From Actinomycetota bacterium (lineage in GTDB: Bacteria; Actinomycetota; Actinomycetes; UBA12327), in contig JAPLBW010000089.1 in the NCBI GenBank assembly GCA_026392555.1, forward strand, positions 1-6,201: a DNA stretch of 6,201 nt, read 5' to 3'. This document shows, in pieces, positions 5,463 to 6,201 of the stretch (its first letter is position 1; each line of letters opens with the position of its first letter). The position numbers and the translations under genes were made by a program. The notes under the pieces were generated by a model. It was not told the DNA's origin. It worked only from the letters and a program-made list of their open reading frames with translations, and searched no databases.

Positions 5463-6201
5463 GTGACTTCAGTTGATCCTCAAGGGCGCAAGTTGCTCCG
5501 CCTTGAAGTGCGCAACTCCCAAGTCCCCATTGAGCGCAAACCCGAGTGGATTAAGACTCGACTGCGCACTGGCCCTGAATACCTTGCGCTCACCGCTTTG
5601 GTCAAAGACGAGGGCCTGCACACCGTGTGCCAAGAAGCCGGTTGCCCGAACATCTTTGAATGCTGGGAAGACCGCGAAGCCACCTTCCTCATCGGTGGTG
5701 ACCAATGCACTCGCCGCTGTGATTTTTGTCAGATTGATACCGGCAAGCCTGCACCCCTAGACCGCGATGAGCCACGGCGCGTAGGTGAATCCGTCAAGAC
5801 GATGGGTTTGCGCTACGCAACCGTCACCGGAGTTGCGCGCGATGACCTCGAAGACGAGGGCGCCTGGCTTTACGCCGAAACAATTCGTCAGGTGCACGAA
5901 CTCAATCCCGGCTGTGGTGTGGAGATCTTGGTTCCCGATTTTCATGGTCGCCCCGAGCTGTTGCAACAGGTCTTTGACGCCAAGCCCGAAGTCTTCGCTC
6001 ACAACCTCGAAACCGTCCCCCGAATCTTCAAGCGGATTCGGCCTGCCTTTACCTACGACGGTTCGCTTAATGTCATCAGCCAGGCCCGGGCTGCTGGGTT
6101 GATTACCAAGTCCAACCTGATCTTAGGGATGGGTGAAACCCTTGACGAGGTTGAACAGGCTCTCCAAGACCTGCATGAAGCGGGCTGTGACCTCATCACC
6201 A
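5463..6201 (+). CDS. lipA: Lipoyl synthase, 3'-truncated by window edge
   Basis: LipA is a radical S-adenosylmethionine enzyme that inserts sulfur at C6 and C8 of the octanoyl chain on E2 and GcvH, completing the lipoyl group; it acts in the cytoplasm directly after LipB. The frame from GTG 5463 stays open to the right edge: 246 complete codons of an expected 310-340. Both [4Fe-4S] sites are visible: the auxiliary cluster Cys56-Cys61-Cys67 (CQEAGC and FEC, spacing CX4CX5C), and the radical-SAM cluster CTRRCDFC (Cys82, Cys86, Cys89; CX3CX2C). Further family landmarks are FLIGGDQCT, TVTGVARDDL, LVPDFHGR and AHNLETVPR. The C-terminal region, including the conserved Arg-Ser-Ser segment that ligates the auxiliary cluster, lies beyond the window. 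The start is supported by a strong ribosome binding site, and the 17-base gap from the membrane-protein gene indicates one transcript. Confidence 0.97.
   Translation, partial: MTSVDPQGRKLLRLEVRNSQVPIERKPEWIKTRLRTGPEYLALTALVKDEGLHTVCQEAGCPNIFECWEDREATFLIGGDQCTRRCDFCQIDTGKPAPLDRDEPRRVGESVKTMGLRYATVTGVARDDLEDEGAWLYAETIRQVHELNPGCGVEILVPDFHGRPELLQQVFDAKPEVFAHNLETVPRIFKRIRPAFTYDGSLNVISQARAAGLITKSNLILGMGETLDEVEQALQDLHEAGCDLIT

Overview
The window carries six genes, all on the + strand and packed head to tail with gaps of 9 to 63 bases. It looks like a chromosomal housekeeping block from an actinobacterium. Three things point that way: a tandem-lipoyl E2 of the actinobacterial 'SucB/DlaT' type, a LipB closely resembling the mycobacterial enzyme as I remember it, and the order E2 - TIGR01777 epimerase - lipB - lipA, which matches dlaT-Rv2216-lipB-lipA of Mycobacterium tuberculosis. 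By eye the GC content is moderate (high fifties percent), lower than Streptomyces or Mycobacterium. A smaller-genome, possibly aquatic, actinobacterium is plausible, but I cannot place it below class.

Layout: the 3' part of lpdA (dihydrolipoyl dehydrogenase, E3; 5' end outside the window) runs to 1312. The two-lipoyl-domain E2 acyltransferase follows (1376-3154), then a TIGR01777-family NAD(P)-binding protein of unknown function (3203-4099) and lipB (octanoyltransferase, 4109-4741). Next is an unrecognised four-helix membrane protein (4774-5445), then lipA (lipoyl synthase, 5463 to the window edge, 3' end missing). No RNA gene, mobile element, CRISPR array or convincing terminator was seen, and no gap approaches 300 bases.

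How the genes work together: LipB moves octanoyl from acyl carrier protein onto the lipoyl-domain lysines of E2, and LipA inserts the two sulfurs. The lipoylated E2 then carries acyl groups in the pyruvate/2-oxoglutarate dehydrogenase complexes, and E3 reoxidises the dihydrolipoyl arm. So the window holds both the machinery that makes the cofactor and the enzyme that uses it. The epimerase-like protein and the membrane protein are the two members without a known role. Most of the block is conventional. The points most worth a second look are the membrane gene between lipB and lipA, and a probable leaderless start of lipB whose -10 element overlaps the upstream stop codon.
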